A DNA stretch of 64,000 nt from Blautia argi (lineage in GTDB: Bacteria > Bacillota > Clostridia > Lachnospirales > Lachnospiraceae): assembly GCF_003287895.1 (NCBI RefSeq), contig NZ_CP030280.1, forward strand, positions 102,001 through 166,000, read 5' to 3'. The translations under genes were made by a program, and so were the position numbers. Within the stretch, counting starts at the first letter, position 1, and every line of letters starts with the position of its first letter. The notes under the pieces are model-generated. The model did no database searches, was not told where the DNA came from, and saw nothing but the letters and a program-made list of their open reading frames with translations. Positions 17,372 through 27,367 of the stretch are shown in pieces.

Positions 17372-19388
17372 ATGTTTATGGAAACGAAAGAATATGAAAG
17401 ACCGGATTCGCAGCAGCTTCTTCTGAGACTTCAGCTGGAAGAAGAGGAAAAACTGAAAAAGACAAAGGGAAAGCTGAAGATCTTTTTGGGATATGCGGCA
17501 GGATCTGGGAAAACGTATGCGATGCTGACGGCAGCACATGAAGCCAAGAAGCATAAGATTGATGTAGTGGCTGGATACATAGAACCACATGACAGGCCTG
17601 ATACGCAGGCTCTTGTGGAAGGCTTGGAAACGATAGCACCGATGGAGGTTGTGTATAAAGGGGTAAAACTTCGGGAATTTAATTTGGATGCAGCATTGAA
17701 ACGAAATCCAAGATTGATCTTAGTAGATGAACTGGCTCATACCAATGTTAAAGGATGTCGGAATGAAAAAAGATACCAGGACGTAAAAGAGCTTTTACGT
17801 GCTGGTATTGACGTATATACAACGATGAATGTTCAGCATTTAGAGAGCTTGAATGATATTGTAGGCAGTATTACACACGTCAATGTGCGTGAAAGGGTGC
17901 CGGACAAAGTGTTTGATCATGCGGATCAAGTAGAGGTTATTGATATTGAACCGGAAGAATTGATCGAACGTATGAAAGAAGGGAAAATCTATGCACCGTC
18001 ACAGGCGGAACGTGCCCTTGGGAATTTCTTTCGGAGGGAGAAGCTGGTTGCCTTGCGAGAAATTACACTGCGAAGAACTGCTGACCGAGTCAATCATATC
18101 GCGGAAGAAGAACGCTATGCGATGGGGGAGATGGACTATCATACAGGAGAACATGTCTTAGTCTGTATTTCATCTTCACCGTCTAATACAAAAGTAATTC
18201 GGACAGCTGCACGTCTTGCTTATGCATTCCATGCTCAATTTACCGGGATTTATGTAGAAACTTCTCAAATGCAGGAAGCCGATGAAAAAACAAAATCTAC
18301 GGTAAAAGACCACATGGATTTAGCAAGGGCATTGGGAGCAGATATTGTGACCGTTTATGGAAATGATATTGTGGATCAGGTTGTTGAATATGCCATTGTG
18401 GGGAATATATCAAAGATTGTTATGGGGCGCAGTAGAAAACAATGGATTTTCAGGAGAGACCGTCTGGAAGTTCTAGAGCAGTTGACCTATCGTGCTCCCA
18501 ATATTGATGTGTATATTATCCCGGATATGGAAAATACAGGGTATTTTAGAGAAGGGAAAAAGAATAGAAAAAAAAGAGAAGAATCCAGTTGGAATGTTGC
18601 GAAGGAATTGGGAAAAATCACTGCAATCATGGCACTTAGCACCTTAGTAGCATATGTGTTTCAGTGGCTGCGGCTTTCAGAGTCTAATTTGATCATGGCT
18701 TATATTGTTGGTGTATTGCTTTCTTCTTATGTGGCTGATAAAAAAATATATGCTCTGTATTCTGCCTTACTTAGTGTATTGTCTTTTAATTTCTTTTTTA
18801 CAGAACCGTATTTTAGCCTGAAAGCATATGATAGAGGTTCTCCGGTAACGTTTGTTATGCTGTTTGCAGTGGGCTTTTTTTATGGCTTCTATGACCAGAC
18901 AGTTAAAATCACAGACCAGGGAGAGTGCAAAGAAGGCATATCGAACGGAAATTTTGCTGGAGAACAGCAGAAAACTCAGACGTTGTAAATCGAAAGAAGA
19001 AGTCTGGAAGCAGGTAGCAACGCAGGTTGTAAAACTTTTAAATCTTTCTGTGATTATCTATCCGGTAGATGAAAAAGGAAATTTAGAAGAACCATTACTA
19101 TTTCCTAAAAAAAATATGGAGTTCTCGAACTTGAAAAAAATCATAAATGTGAAAGAAAAGGCAGTAGCACAGTGGACTGTTTCTAACCGGCACAGGGCAG
19201 GTACCTGTACACACACCTTACCGGATGCGGATGCCATGTATTTGCCTATTCAATCTACAGAAGAGGTAAAGGGCGTGATGGGAATTATACTGGAAGAGAG
19301 ACGTCCGGTGAAAGATTTTGAATATGGACTCTTAATTGCTATGTTGAATGAAACTGGGGTAAAACTACAGGATGCTTTTTGTAAATGA
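17372..19388 (+). pseudogene. kdpD: Kinase-less KdpD-like sensor, frameshifted
   Basis: The protein has the KdpD N-terminal ATP-binding domain (GYAAGSGKTYAML), the DELAHTN motif, the universal-stress-like domain (about 250-370), four membrane helices and a GAF-like domain. It ends there: no histidine-kinase core is encoded. Kinase-less KdpD proteins are known in some Firmicutes, where the N-terminal part binds c-di-AMP in related proteins. The frame shifts at a run of seven T (18875-18881). With six T, VGFF continues into MASMTRQLKSQTRESAKKAY. As written, the product stops at 18988 within the membrane region. Confidence 0.8.
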
Positions 19389-19513
19389 TATTTGGTGTCT
19401 TACGAACCAATCTTTATGCAATCTTAATATCTGTGAGAGATATTTTTCCCTTTCTTTATGTGCAGTATTATATTATTAAGATTAAATAAAGATAATAAAG
19501 GAGTTTCTGTATT

Positions 19514-20846
19514 ATGGGAGTGGTGTTATCGAAAAAGAAGCTGACATCGTTTCAAATTATTATTATAGGATTTTCTAGTGTGATACTTTTGGGGACATTG
19601 CTTTTAATGTTGCCTATTTCATCTAGAACAGGAGAATTTACATCTTTTGCAGATGCATTATTTACGTCAACATCGGCAGTTTGTGTAACGGGGCTGATTG
19701 TGTTTGATACGGCTACATATTGGTCACTTTTTGGTCAATTTGTGGATTATGTTATTGATTGAGATTGGCGGTATGGGAGTCATAACAGTAGCCGCATCTT
19801 TTGCTATGATCGCAGGTAGAAAAATATCTCTAATGCAGAGAAGTACCATGCAGGAAGCAATTGCAGCGCCCAAAGTAGGCGGAATCGTAAGATTAACTAT
19901 TTTTGTAATAAAGGCAACGTTAATGATTGAGTTGCTTGGTGCAGTTGCCATGTCACCTGTATTTTGCAGAGATTTTGGAATTAAAGGATTATGGACGGCA
20001 TTGTTCCATTCAGTTTCAGCTTTTTGTAATGCAGGTTTTGATTTAATGGGAGTGAAATCACCTTTTTCCTCTTTGACATTCTATGCGGACGAACCACTGA
20101 TAAATTTTCCGATTATGTTGTTGATTATAATAGGTGGAATTGGGTTTTTAACGTGGGATGATATTCGTGCAAATCGTTTCCACATACATAAATATCGGAT
20201 GCAAAGTAAAGTGATCATCAGTACCACAGCAATTTTAATTTTAATTCCGGCATTGTATTTTTACTTTTTTGAGTTTTCAGATCTTGGACTGAAAGAACGA
20301 ATTTTTTCATCGTTGTTTCAATCAGTCACTCCACGAACCGCTGGATTTAATACTGTTGATTTAACATCAATGAGTGAAGCAGGGCAATTTATAACGATTA
20401 TTTTAATGCTAATTGGTGGTAGTCCGGGCTCAACAGCAGGAGGTATGAAAACAACAACAATTGCCGTATTATTTGCAATTGCAATTGCAACTTTCCGGCG
20501 AAGAGAGGATGCCAATTTCTTTGGACGTAGGATAAATGGAGATGTACTTAAAAATGCAGCAACTGTTTTTTTGATGTATATTACATTGAGCGGGGTTGGA
20601 GGATTGATTATTAGTATTACAGAAGATCTTCCGATTCTGACATGTTTATTTGAAGCGGCTTCTGCAGTGGGGACAGTAGGACTTTCTCTTGGAATTACAC
20701 CAGGATTGGGCATGCTGTCAAGAATTATATTAATTTCACTAATGTTTATAGGGCGAGTAGGTGGATTGACCTTGATTTTTGCAGCCTTGTCAGGTACGCA
20801 TCATCATGTTTCAAAATTGCCACGGGAAAAAATTACAGTAGGATAA
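19514..20846 (+). pseudogene. KtrB/TrkH-type potassium channel subunit, frameshifted
   Basis: Together the two frames encode a KtrB/TrkH protein of about 444 residues. SAVCVTGLIVFDT carries the first filter loop, FHSVSAFCNAGFDLMG the second, SVTPRTAGFNTVDL the third and AASAVGTVGLSLGITP the fourth. The break lies at GTGGATT (about 19741-19747). With one G less the sequence reads FGQFVIMLLIEIGGMGV. KtrB conducts potassium with low to medium affinity and works with the cytosolic KtrA protein encoded next. If the break is real the channel is dead; with correction it is normal in length. Confidence 0.85.
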
Positions 20847-20859
20847 AAGGAGAAAAACA

Positions 20860-21507
20860 ATGAAATCAATTCTTTTAATTGGATTAGGAAGATTTGGAAG
20901 GCATATAGCAATACATCTGGATCAGTTAGGACATCAGGTAATGGCGGTAGATAGTTCGGATGAGCGTGCAGAAGCTGTGTTACCATTTGTAACAAACGCT
21001 CAGATTGGAGACAGTACTAATGGGGAATTTTTAGAATCATTGGGAGTTCGGAATTATGATGTATGTATTGTAGCAATCGGACATGACTTTCAAAGTTCCT
21101 TAGAAACAACATCATTATTGAAAGAAATGGGTGCAAAGCTAGTTGTTTCTAGAGCAACGACAGATGTACAGGAAAAATTTTTATTACGCAATGGCGCAGA
21201 TGAAGTAATCTATCCGGAAAAACAATTGGCTAAGTGGGTAGCCATTCGATATAGTACAGATCATGTTTTAGATTATATAGAATTGGATTCAGACCATACA
21301 ATGTTTGAAATTCAAGTTCCAGATGATTGGGTGGGGAAATCTATTGGAACGCTTGATATTCGAAAGAAACATAAGGTTAATGTAATTGGCATTAAAGAAG
21401 GGGGGAAAGTGAGACTTACAATTTCTCCGGATACAGTGTTGGAAGCTGGAGAAACAATGCTTGTGTTTGGAAATAATAAGGACTTACAAAAATGTTTTCA
21501 CATATAA
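20860..21507 (+). CDS. KtrA/TrkA-type RCK regulator
   Basis: The 215-residue protein has an RCK N domain with the Rossmann motif GLGRFGRHIAIHL and an acidic strand end VDSSDERAE, then an RCK C domain (about 135-215). It forms the octameric cytosolic ring that gates KtrB in response to ATP/ADP; RCK C domains in Firmicutes often also bind c-di-AMP. It begins 13 bases after the channel gene, with AAAGGAG before the ATG. Confidence 0.9.
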   Translation: MKSILLIGLGRFGRHIAIHLDQLGHQVMAVDSSDERAEAVLPFVTNAQIGDSTNGEFLESLGVRNYDVCIVAIGHDFQSSLETTSLLKEMGAKLVVSRATTDVQEKFLLRNGADEVIYPEKQLAKWVAIRYSTDHVLDYIELDSDHTMFEIQVPDDWVGKSIGTLDIRKKHKVNVIGIKEGGKVRLTISPDTVLEAGETMLVFGNNKDLQKCFHI

Positions 21508-21525
21508 TTAAAATGAGGTGAACTT

Positions 21526-21954
21526 ATGACGGACTTCCTATTGGCAGTAGTAATCATAATATTTGGTGTGTTAGGATTCTTTTTAATGAAAAGAATTGAT
21601 CGATTTTTAGAAAGTAGTAGAAAAGAGCAGGTGAAATTGTTGGAATCATCGGAACATTATTTGAGAATAGGAACATCAAATCCTTATGTGATTGACTGTT
21701 GTTCAGAAGCGTTTTTGGCGCATAAATTAGATTTGTTGCTTTTATCGGAAAATAGTGTTGTGAAGATGGATGGTTGCTGCTTAAAAGAAATAGAATTACC
21801 TTGCACTTCTACCATGATGTCAGGGAGTAGTTTAACTGTTGAGTTGGTTGGAGAAAAGCAGAGCAAATTGACAGCCTTCTGGAAGCAAGACAATAAGAGT
21901 CAGCTGATTACTGAATTCTTGAAATATTCAGATGAAATCTCACATTATATCTAA
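21526..21954 (+). CDS. Small membrane-anchored protein in the potassium locus
   Basis: The 142-residue protein starts with one membrane helix (about 3-20), then a short coiled-coil-like charged segment and a soluble domain with a CC pair (IDCCSE) and another (DGCCLKE). I do not recognise a family. It is translated from GAGGTGAAC upstream of its ATG and sits between ktrA and the full kdpD, so it is probably in the same transcript. A redox or binding role for the cysteines is speculation. Confidence 0.6.
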   Translation: MTDFLLAVVIIIFGVLGFFLMKRIDRFLESSRKEQVKLLESSEHYLRIGTSNPYVIDCCSEAFLAHKLDLLLLSENSVVKMDGCCLKEIELPCTSTMMSGSSLTVELVGEKQSKLTAFWKQDNKSQLITEFLKYSDEISHYI

Positions 21955-22022
21955 ATAAAAAATATAGAGAAAAAGTATATCATGGATAAAGAAGAAGCAG
22001 CTTATAGAGAGGAGTATGATAG

Positions 22023-24707
22023 ATGGCTGTAAAAGAACAAGGGCCGGATAGACTTCTGCAAGAGTTTCACGATGATATACATAGAAAAAATCAGGGAAAA
22101 GTAAAAATTTTTCTAGGGTACGCAGAAGGGACTGGAAAAACTTATGCGATGCTTCAAGCTGCACATCAGGCTAAAGAACACGGTGTGGATGTGGTTGCAG
22201 GTTATATTGAAGCACATAATTCTTCGCAGACAGAAGCTCTGCTTGAAGGATTGGAGAAAATAAAACCTAAGCAGGTATCTTTTGGAGATAAAATTGGTTT
22301 CGAATTTGATATTGATGCTGCATTAAAGAGAAAGCCTGGTTTAATTTTGCTTGATGAATATGCTCATACGAACATTGGAAACAGTCGTCATTTTAAGCGT
22401 TATCAAGATGTTCAAGAATTATTAAATGCGGGCATCAATGTTTATACAACAGTAAACATTCAGCATATTGAAAGTTTAAATGATGTAGTGGCTGCAATCA
22501 CAGGAGTATTGGTAAAAGAGCGTATTCCTGATTCCGTATTTGATAAAGCAGATCAGGTAGAACTGGTTGATATAGAACCAATAGAATTATTAGAGCGAAT
22601 GTCAGGAAAGACGGTTTCTTCAGATAATCGGAATAATAATGAGTTTTTTACTTTGGAGAAATTAACTGCATTACGTGAAATCGCATTGCAAAGATGCGCA
22701 GATCGAGTGAATTTGCTTACAGAAAATGCAAGGCTACAAAGCAAAAGTGATTACCATACGGATGAACATATCTTGGTGTGTCTTTCCGCTTCACCGTCCA
22801 ATGCGAAGATCATTCGAACAGCAGCGAGAATGGCACAGGCGTTTCATGGGACGTTTACCGCACTTTTTGTTGAAACGCCAGATACGAACTTTATGGCAGA
22901 GCAGGATAAAGTCCAGTTACAGAAAAATATCCGATTGGCACAGCAGTTAGGTGCATCTGTTGAAACAAGCCATGGGGATGAAGTGCCTGCTCAGATTATT
23001 GAATTTGCAAGACTTTCGGGTGTTTCTCAAATTGTGATAGGGCGTAGTACTGTTGGTAAAAAAAGATTTTTTGATAAACCGACACTAACGGAAAAATTGA
23101 TAAAAAGTGCTCCGAATTTGGAAATCCATGTGATTCCGGATACAAGCACAGGTGATAGTTACCAGGAGAAAAAAAGAAGGATTAAGCTTGATATGATGCC
23201 GATAAGTGACATCATAAAAAGTATTGCTGTGTTAATAATATCAACCATAATAGGGCTGGGATTTGCTACATTAGGTGTTACCGAGACTAATATTGTAGCG
23301 GTGTATATTTTGGGGGTTCTAGTGATTTCAGTTATCACTACAAATCGGTTATGTGGATTTTTGGCTTCGGCTGTATGCGTTTTAGTCTTTAATTTTTACT
23401 TTACAACGCCTCGTTTGACATTTATGTTTGATGATTCGAATTATATTGTGACATTTTTGATCATGTTCATAGTGAGCCTTTTGGCGGGAACACTTGCAGC
23501 AAGACTAAAGAGAAGCGCAAAACAGGCAGCACTTGCAGCATATAGAACAAAAATCCTGTTTGAGACAAATCAATTGTTACAAAAAGAAAATGATGAAGAA
23601 GCGGTTGTTCACGCAATGGCAGAACAGCTTATGAAATTGCTGAAGAAAGATTTAGTCGTATATTTGTCGGATGGAAATACCCTTAAAGAACCTACTGTGT
23701 TTCGAGTGGATGGAAGTAAAAAGAACGATTTAATAACGGAAGATGAAAAAGCAGTAGCAATCTGGGCTATGGAGAATAATAAGCATGCAGGAGCTACTAC
23801 AGATACTTTGTCTAATGCAAAATGCTTATATTTAGCAATCAGAGTAAATCACCATGTTTATGGAGTAGTAGGAATTGCTATGGGTGGGTATCCACTTGAT
23901 GCTTTTGAGAACAGTGTTCTTTTGTCAATTCTTGCGGAATGTGCATTAGCTCTGGAAAATATAAAAAATGCAAGAGAAAAAGAAGAAGCAGCGGTGTTGG
24001 CTAAAAATGAGCAGTTAAGAGCAAATTTATTACGAGCAATATCTCATGATTTACGAACGCCCCTTACATCGATTTCTGGAAGTGCCGGAAATCTGATGGC
24101 AAACTATGCGAAAATGGATGATGAGATGCGTAGACAAACATTTGCGGATATTTATGATGACTCTATGTGGCTGATTAATCTTGTGGAAAATTTATTGGCA
24201 GTTACCAGGATAGAAGGAGGAAAGGTCAATTTAAATCAGACAATAGAATTGATGGATGAAGTAATCGCAGAAGCATTGAAACATATTAATAGAAAAGGAA
24301 AAGAATATAGTATAAAAGTTGATAGTTCAGAAGAATTGATTCTTGCTAAGATAGATGTGAAATTAGTGGTGCAAGTAATTATTAATCTTGTGGATAATGC
24401 GATAAAATACACACCAAGCGGTTCTATGATCCATATACATACTAAAAAACAAGGTAAGTGGGTAGTAGTTTCTATTTCAGATAATGGACCTGGTATTCCA
24501 GATGAGCAAAAAACCAAAATATTTGATATGTTTTATAGTGGTGCAAATAAAGTCGCAGATAGCAGAAGAAGTCTTGGACTTGGATTGTCTCTCTGTAAAT
24601 CAATCGTAACAGCACATGGGGGAATGATTTCAGTATCTGATAATCAGCCTAAAGGTACAATATTTACATTTACATTACCAATCGGGGAGGTAAAATTATA
24701 TGAATAA
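22023..24707 (+). CDS. kdpD: KdpD sensor histidine kinase
   Basis: This full-length 894-residue KdpD has the N-terminal KdpD domain with a Walker A motif (GYAEGTGKTYAML) and DEYAHTN, a universal-stress domain (about 245-375), four membrane helices (about 395-490) and a GAF-like domain. The kinase core has the phosphorylation site in AISHDLRTPLTS, NLVDNAIKYT (N box) and GLGLSLCKSI (G box). It senses potassium limitation and phosphorylates KdpE, encoded next with an 8-base overlap. It resembles the kinase-less KdpD at 17372 over the first two-thirds, so the locus carries a duplicated sensor. Confidence 0.95.
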   Translation: MAVKEQGPDRLLQEFHDDIHRKNQGKVKIFLGYAEGTGKTYAMLQAAHQAKEHGVDVVAGYIEAHNSSQTEALLEGLEKIKPKQVSFGDKIGFEFDIDAALKRKPGLILLDEYAHTNIGNSRHFKRYQDVQELLNAGINVYTTVNIQHIESLNDVVAAITGVLVKERIPDSVFDKADQVELVDIEPIELLERMSGKTVSSDNRNNNEFFTLEKLTALREIALQRCADRVNLLTENARLQSKSDYHTDEHILVCLSASPSNAKIIRTAARMAQAFHGTFTALFVETPDTNFMAEQDKVQLQKNIRLAQQLGASVETSHGDEVPAQIIEFARLSGVSQIVIGRSTVGKKRFFDKPTLTEKLIKSAPNLEIHVIPDTSTGDSYQEKKRRIKLDMMPISDIIKSIAVLIISTIIGLGFATLGVTETNIVAVYILGVLVISVITTNRLCGFLASAVCVLVFNFYFTTPRLTFMFDDSNYIVTFLIMFIVSLLAGTLAARLKRSAKQAALAAYRTKILFETNQLLQKENDEEAVVHAMAEQLMKLLKKDLVVYLSDGNTLKEPTVFRVDGSKKNDLITEDEKAVAIWAMENNKHAGATTDTLSNAKCLYLAIRVNHHVYGVVGIAMGGYPLDAFENSVLLSILAECALALENIKNAREKEEAAVLAKNEQLRANLLRAISHDLRTPLTSISGSAGNLMANYAKMDDEMRRQTFADIYDDSMWLINLVENLLAVTRIEGGKVNLNQTIELMDEVIAEALKHINRKGKEYSIKVDSSEELILAKIDVKLVVQVIINLVDNAIKYTPSGSMIHIHTKKQGKWVVVSISDNGPGIPDEQKTKIFDMFYSGANKVADSRRSLGLGLSLCKSIVTAHGGMISVSDNQPKGTIFTFTLPIGEVKLYE

Positions 24708-25401
24708 ACCATTGATTTTAGTTGTGGAAGATGACACATCAATCCGTAATCTTATTACAACAACTTTGAAGACGAATGATTATCGTCATGTAGTTGCAAT
24801 GAATGGGAAAATGGCTCTTATGGAAGCAACATCTCATAGACCGGATATTGTTCTTTTGGATTTGGGATTGCCGGATATGGATGGGATCGAAGTGATAAAA
24901 AATATTCGTTCATGGTCTAATATGCCTATCATTGTTATCAGTGCGAGAAGTGAGGATAATGATAAAATAGAGGCACTGGATGCTGGTGCTGATGACTATT
25001 TGACAAAGCCGTTTTCTGTTGAAGAATTGCTTGCGCGTATTCGAGTAACGCAGCGCAGAATATCTTTAATGACTGCGGAAATGATGGTAGCAAATTCTGA
25101 GTTTGTGAATGGTAAATTAAGGATCGATTATTCTGCTGGATGTGCATTTCTTGATGATAAAGAATTGCATTTGACACCGATTGAATATAAGTTGCTGTGT
25201 TTACTTTCTAAAAATGTGGGGAAGGTTCTGACTTATACTTTTATTATGGAGAACATTTGGGGAAGAAATTGGGATACGGATATTGCTTCTCTGCGTGTGT
25301 TTATGGCAACATTACGAAAAAAATTAGAACCGACAAAGGATTCACCACAGTATATTCAAACGCATATTGGTGTGGGATACCGAATGATAAGAGTGGAATA
25401 A
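24700..25401 (+). CDS. kdpE: KdpE response regulator
   Basis: The 233-residue OmpR-type regulator has a receiver domain (acidic pair EDD near residues 9-11, phosphorylation Asp in VLLDLGLPDMDG, conserved Lys in LTKPFS) and a winged-helix DNA-binding domain (LTPIEYKLLCLL, then VFMATLRKKLE). Phosphorylated by KdpD, it should activate kdpFABC. It ends the locus, and a terminator follows. Confidence 0.95.
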   Translation: MNKPLILVVEDDTSIRNLITTTLKTNDYRHVVAMNGKMALMEATSHRPDIVLLDLGLPDMDGIEVIKNIRSWSNMPIIVISARSEDNDKIEALDAGADDYLTKPFSVEELLARIRVTQRRISLMTAEMMVANSEFVNGKLRIDYSAGCAFLDDKELHLTPIEYKLLCLLSKNVGKVLTYTFIMENIWGRNWDTDIASLRVFMATLRKKLEPTKDSPQYIQTHIGVGYRMIRVE

Positions 25402-25445
25402 AAATATTACTGTGGTGAAATGATAAATGTTAAATTTGGTATGGC

Positions 25446-25471
25446 GGACAGGAATGATTTCCTGCCTTTTG
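25446..25471. terminator. Terminator after kdpE, usable on both strands
   Basis: GGACAGGAA pairs with TTTCCTGCC around a three-base loop, followed by TTTT. It separates the potassium locus from the convergent mobile-element regulator. Confidence 0.65.
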
Positions 25472-25482
25472 TAATAAAAAAG

Positions 25483-25758
25483 TTAGAATTCTGGAGCTAG
25501 TTCATGCATCCAGAAAGAAGCTGATTCATATTCTCTGGGTTCTGATAGTATTGGAACCATGAGAATATCCAGTGGTACGCCAAGTTCTTTTGCCATATTA
25601 GCCAGAATTTCATCACGAGGTTTTCTTGCATCTGCTTCATATTGTGCAATTCTGACATCCGCAGAATCTTCCGGAAAGCCAAGTGCAATACCTAGTTCTT
25701 TTTGTGTAAGATGATTTTTCTGTCTCAAATGTTTTAATTTTCTTCCAAATGTAATCAT
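25483..25758 (-). CDS. XRE-family regulator at the element edge
   Basis: The 91-residue protein is mostly one helix-turn-helix domain (GRKLKHLRQKNHLTQKELG, then VRIAQYEADARKPR) with a short C-terminal arm. It reads with the dut/thyX cassette and the mobilization genes on the minus strand and is the last gene of that series. It may be a repressor of the element. Targets are not visible. Confidence 0.75.
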   Translation of the reverse strand: MITFGRKLKHLRQKNHLTQKELGIALGFPEDSADVRIAQYEADARKPRDEILANMAKELGVPLDILMVPILSEPREYESASFWMHELAPEF

Positions 25759-25844
25759 CGTAGTAATTCCTTTCTGTAAGTTATTTTGAGTGTGCGAGGT
25801 GTCGAATCATAAATTATTCGGCACCTCTGGTTTTATAGGGAGGC

Positions 25845-26258
25845 TTATTCTCCGCTGCTTCCGAAAGCACCGGTATTTCTTGCTTCTCCGAGATCCAGAA
25901 CAAAGTCAGCGATTAGAACAGGAGTGATAACCAGTTGCCCTACGCGGGTATCTTTGCGGAGTATTTGGGATTCTGAACTAACATTGCTGATGATGGCATG
26001 AATTTCTCCACGATATCCGGAATCAATAGGCGGAAGTTCACAGACCAAACCTTTTGCGGCCATGCTGCTTCTTGGAAAAACATAACCGGCATATCCATCC
26101 GGAATCATGAGACCAAATCCTAAGGGGATTCTTGCAATCTCTCCCGGCTTTAATGTGCAGTCATAAGGCATATATACATCAGCCCCGGCATCGTTTTCAT
26201 GAGGTCGGAAGGGATAATGATCTTTTTCTAACCCAAAGTCGATCAATTTAATCTTCAT
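25845..26258 (-). CDS. dut: dUTP diphosphatase (first copy)
   Basis: The 137-residue protein has all five trimeric dUTPase motifs: AGADVYMPYD, PRSSMAAKG, IDSGYRGEIHAI with the catalytic Asp, RVGQLVI and the glycine-rich C-terminal TGAFGSSGE that closes over the substrate. It converts dUTP to dUMP, keeps uracil out of DNA and supplies the substrate for thymidylate synthesis. It overlaps the upstream thymidylate-synthase-like gene by 11 bases. A second, diverged copy of the same three-gene cassette lies at 42230-43720. Confidence 0.9.
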   Translation of the reverse strand: MKIKLIDFGLEKDHYPFRPHENDAGADVYMPYDCTLKPGEIARIPLGFGLMIPDGYAGYVFPRSSMAAKGLVCELPPIDSGYRGEIHAIISNVSSESQILRKDTRVGQLVITPVLIADFVLDLGEARNTGAFGSSGE

Positions 26259-27027
26259 AAACAGCTTTCCTCCCTTCTACGAGCAGAGGATAATCTGCTC
26301 TCATTATTTCCAATGGAGTCCACTCTTTTGGGATGGAAATTCCACAGGACATAGAACCTTCTTCACAACATCCCCTCTGGCAGAAAGGACCGGTCAGCTT
26401 AGGTGAAAATAACACCGGATCAAATTCGTATAGTTTCTGCCAGATGTCCAACATTACAATTCTTGTTTCATCGGTATTTCTTCTGCAGATCCGCTGACCG
26501 ATCATATGCTTCCACTCATAAGGTGTAGCGCAGATAATCAGAATATTTCTCAAAGCATGGGGGAGGGCATATCTGGCAGAATCATGATGAAATCCAACGG
26601 AACACAACTCCTGATAACATCGGAGATCCGATAGGCAGCTTTTCAGATAGAGATCAATGTATCTCTGCTCTGAAAAAAGGATTTCATATGGGATTGCAAA
26701 TGCAGCTTTTTCTGAATAGTTGCTATATTGCAGAGATGCACTCATGAATTTTACTTCATTTTGATGACGGGTGATCTGTGCAAGAAAACGTCTGCTTGCA
26801 CCTACAATTGCAACCGTAATCACCGTAAATTTCTGTACGGTTGGGTGGGGAAGACTGGCAATCCGGTCTACAGTTTTATCCGTGAAAGATTTCTGATAAA
26901 GCGCCATAAGATCATCCATGTTTTGAATGGAATGCCCCTGTTGGGTAAGCCTTGCTGCGAATACCATGTTTTGAGCCGCTTCCTGAATGGTATAACTATT
27001 TAAAATCTTTGTCTCAATGTGATCCAT
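26248..27027 (-). CDS. FAD-dependent thymidylate synthase-like protein (first copy)
   Basis: The 259-residue protein resembles ThyX. RRFLAQITRHQNEVKFM followed by SASLQYSNYS corresponds to the ThyX signature (RHRxxSxNxxSxRY), and HMIGQRICRRNTDETR to the C-terminal substrate-binding region. The signature is altered from the classical form, so activity on dUMP is likely but not certain. A related base-modifying reaction is possible. Its place between a dUTPase and a nucleotide-metabolism-type protein makes a dUMP substrate plausible. Confidence 0.7.
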   Translation of the reverse strand: MDHIETKILNSYTIQEAAQNMVFAARLTQQGHSIQNMDDLMALYQKSFTDKTVDRIASLPHPTVQKFTVITVAIVGASRRFLAQITRHQNEVKFMSASLQYSNYSEKAAFAIPYEILFSEQRYIDLYLKSCLSDLRCYQELCSVGFHHDSARYALPHALRNILIICATPYEWKHMIGQRICRRNTDETRIVMLDIWQKLYEFDPVLFSPKLTGPFCQRGCCEEGSMSCGISIPKEWTPLEIMRADYPLLVEGRKAVYED

Positions 27028-27340
27028 AGGCTTGTTCCTCCTTTATCAATGCTTTCAGCAGAATGAGATAGTTGATGCAGTCGGTAATCTTCTCATCCCA
27101 TTGTTCTAAGTCAAATTGGAGCAGCGAAGAGTAACACATATCATAGAGAGATACGACATGCTTCGACATCATTCCGGCCAGAGCAGCCTTAGGTGTGCAT
27201 CCCTGTAATGAGGCAGCAATTTTAAATGCACTCAGGCGATCAATGCGGTCTCCGGTGTATTCTTTTTTCTTGTGTACCAGTACATCGGCACATTTTCGAT
27301 ATTGTTGTTCAAGGACAACATTAAATTCATTTTGTGTCAT
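27014..27340 (-). CDS. DUF1599/MazG-like nucleotide-associated protein (first copy)
   Basis: The 108-residue helical protein contains KKKEYTGDRIDRLSAFK and WDEKITDCINYLILLKALI, a pattern like the nucleotide-modification-associated (DUF1599) or MazG-like all-alpha pyrophosphatase folds, with acidic residues on the helices. It starts the cassette with GGAGG before its ATG and overlaps the thyX-like gene by 14 bases. A role in removing or binding a nucleotide is inferred from fold and neighbours. Confidence 0.55.
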   Translation of the reverse strand: MTQNEFNVVLEQQYRKCADVLVHKKKEYTGDRIDRLSAFKIAASLQGCTPKAALAGMMSKHVVSLYDMCYSSLLQFDLEQWDEKITDCINYLILLKALIKEEQAYGSH

Positions 27341-27367
27341 ATTGTAATTCCTCCTTCGTAAAATGAT

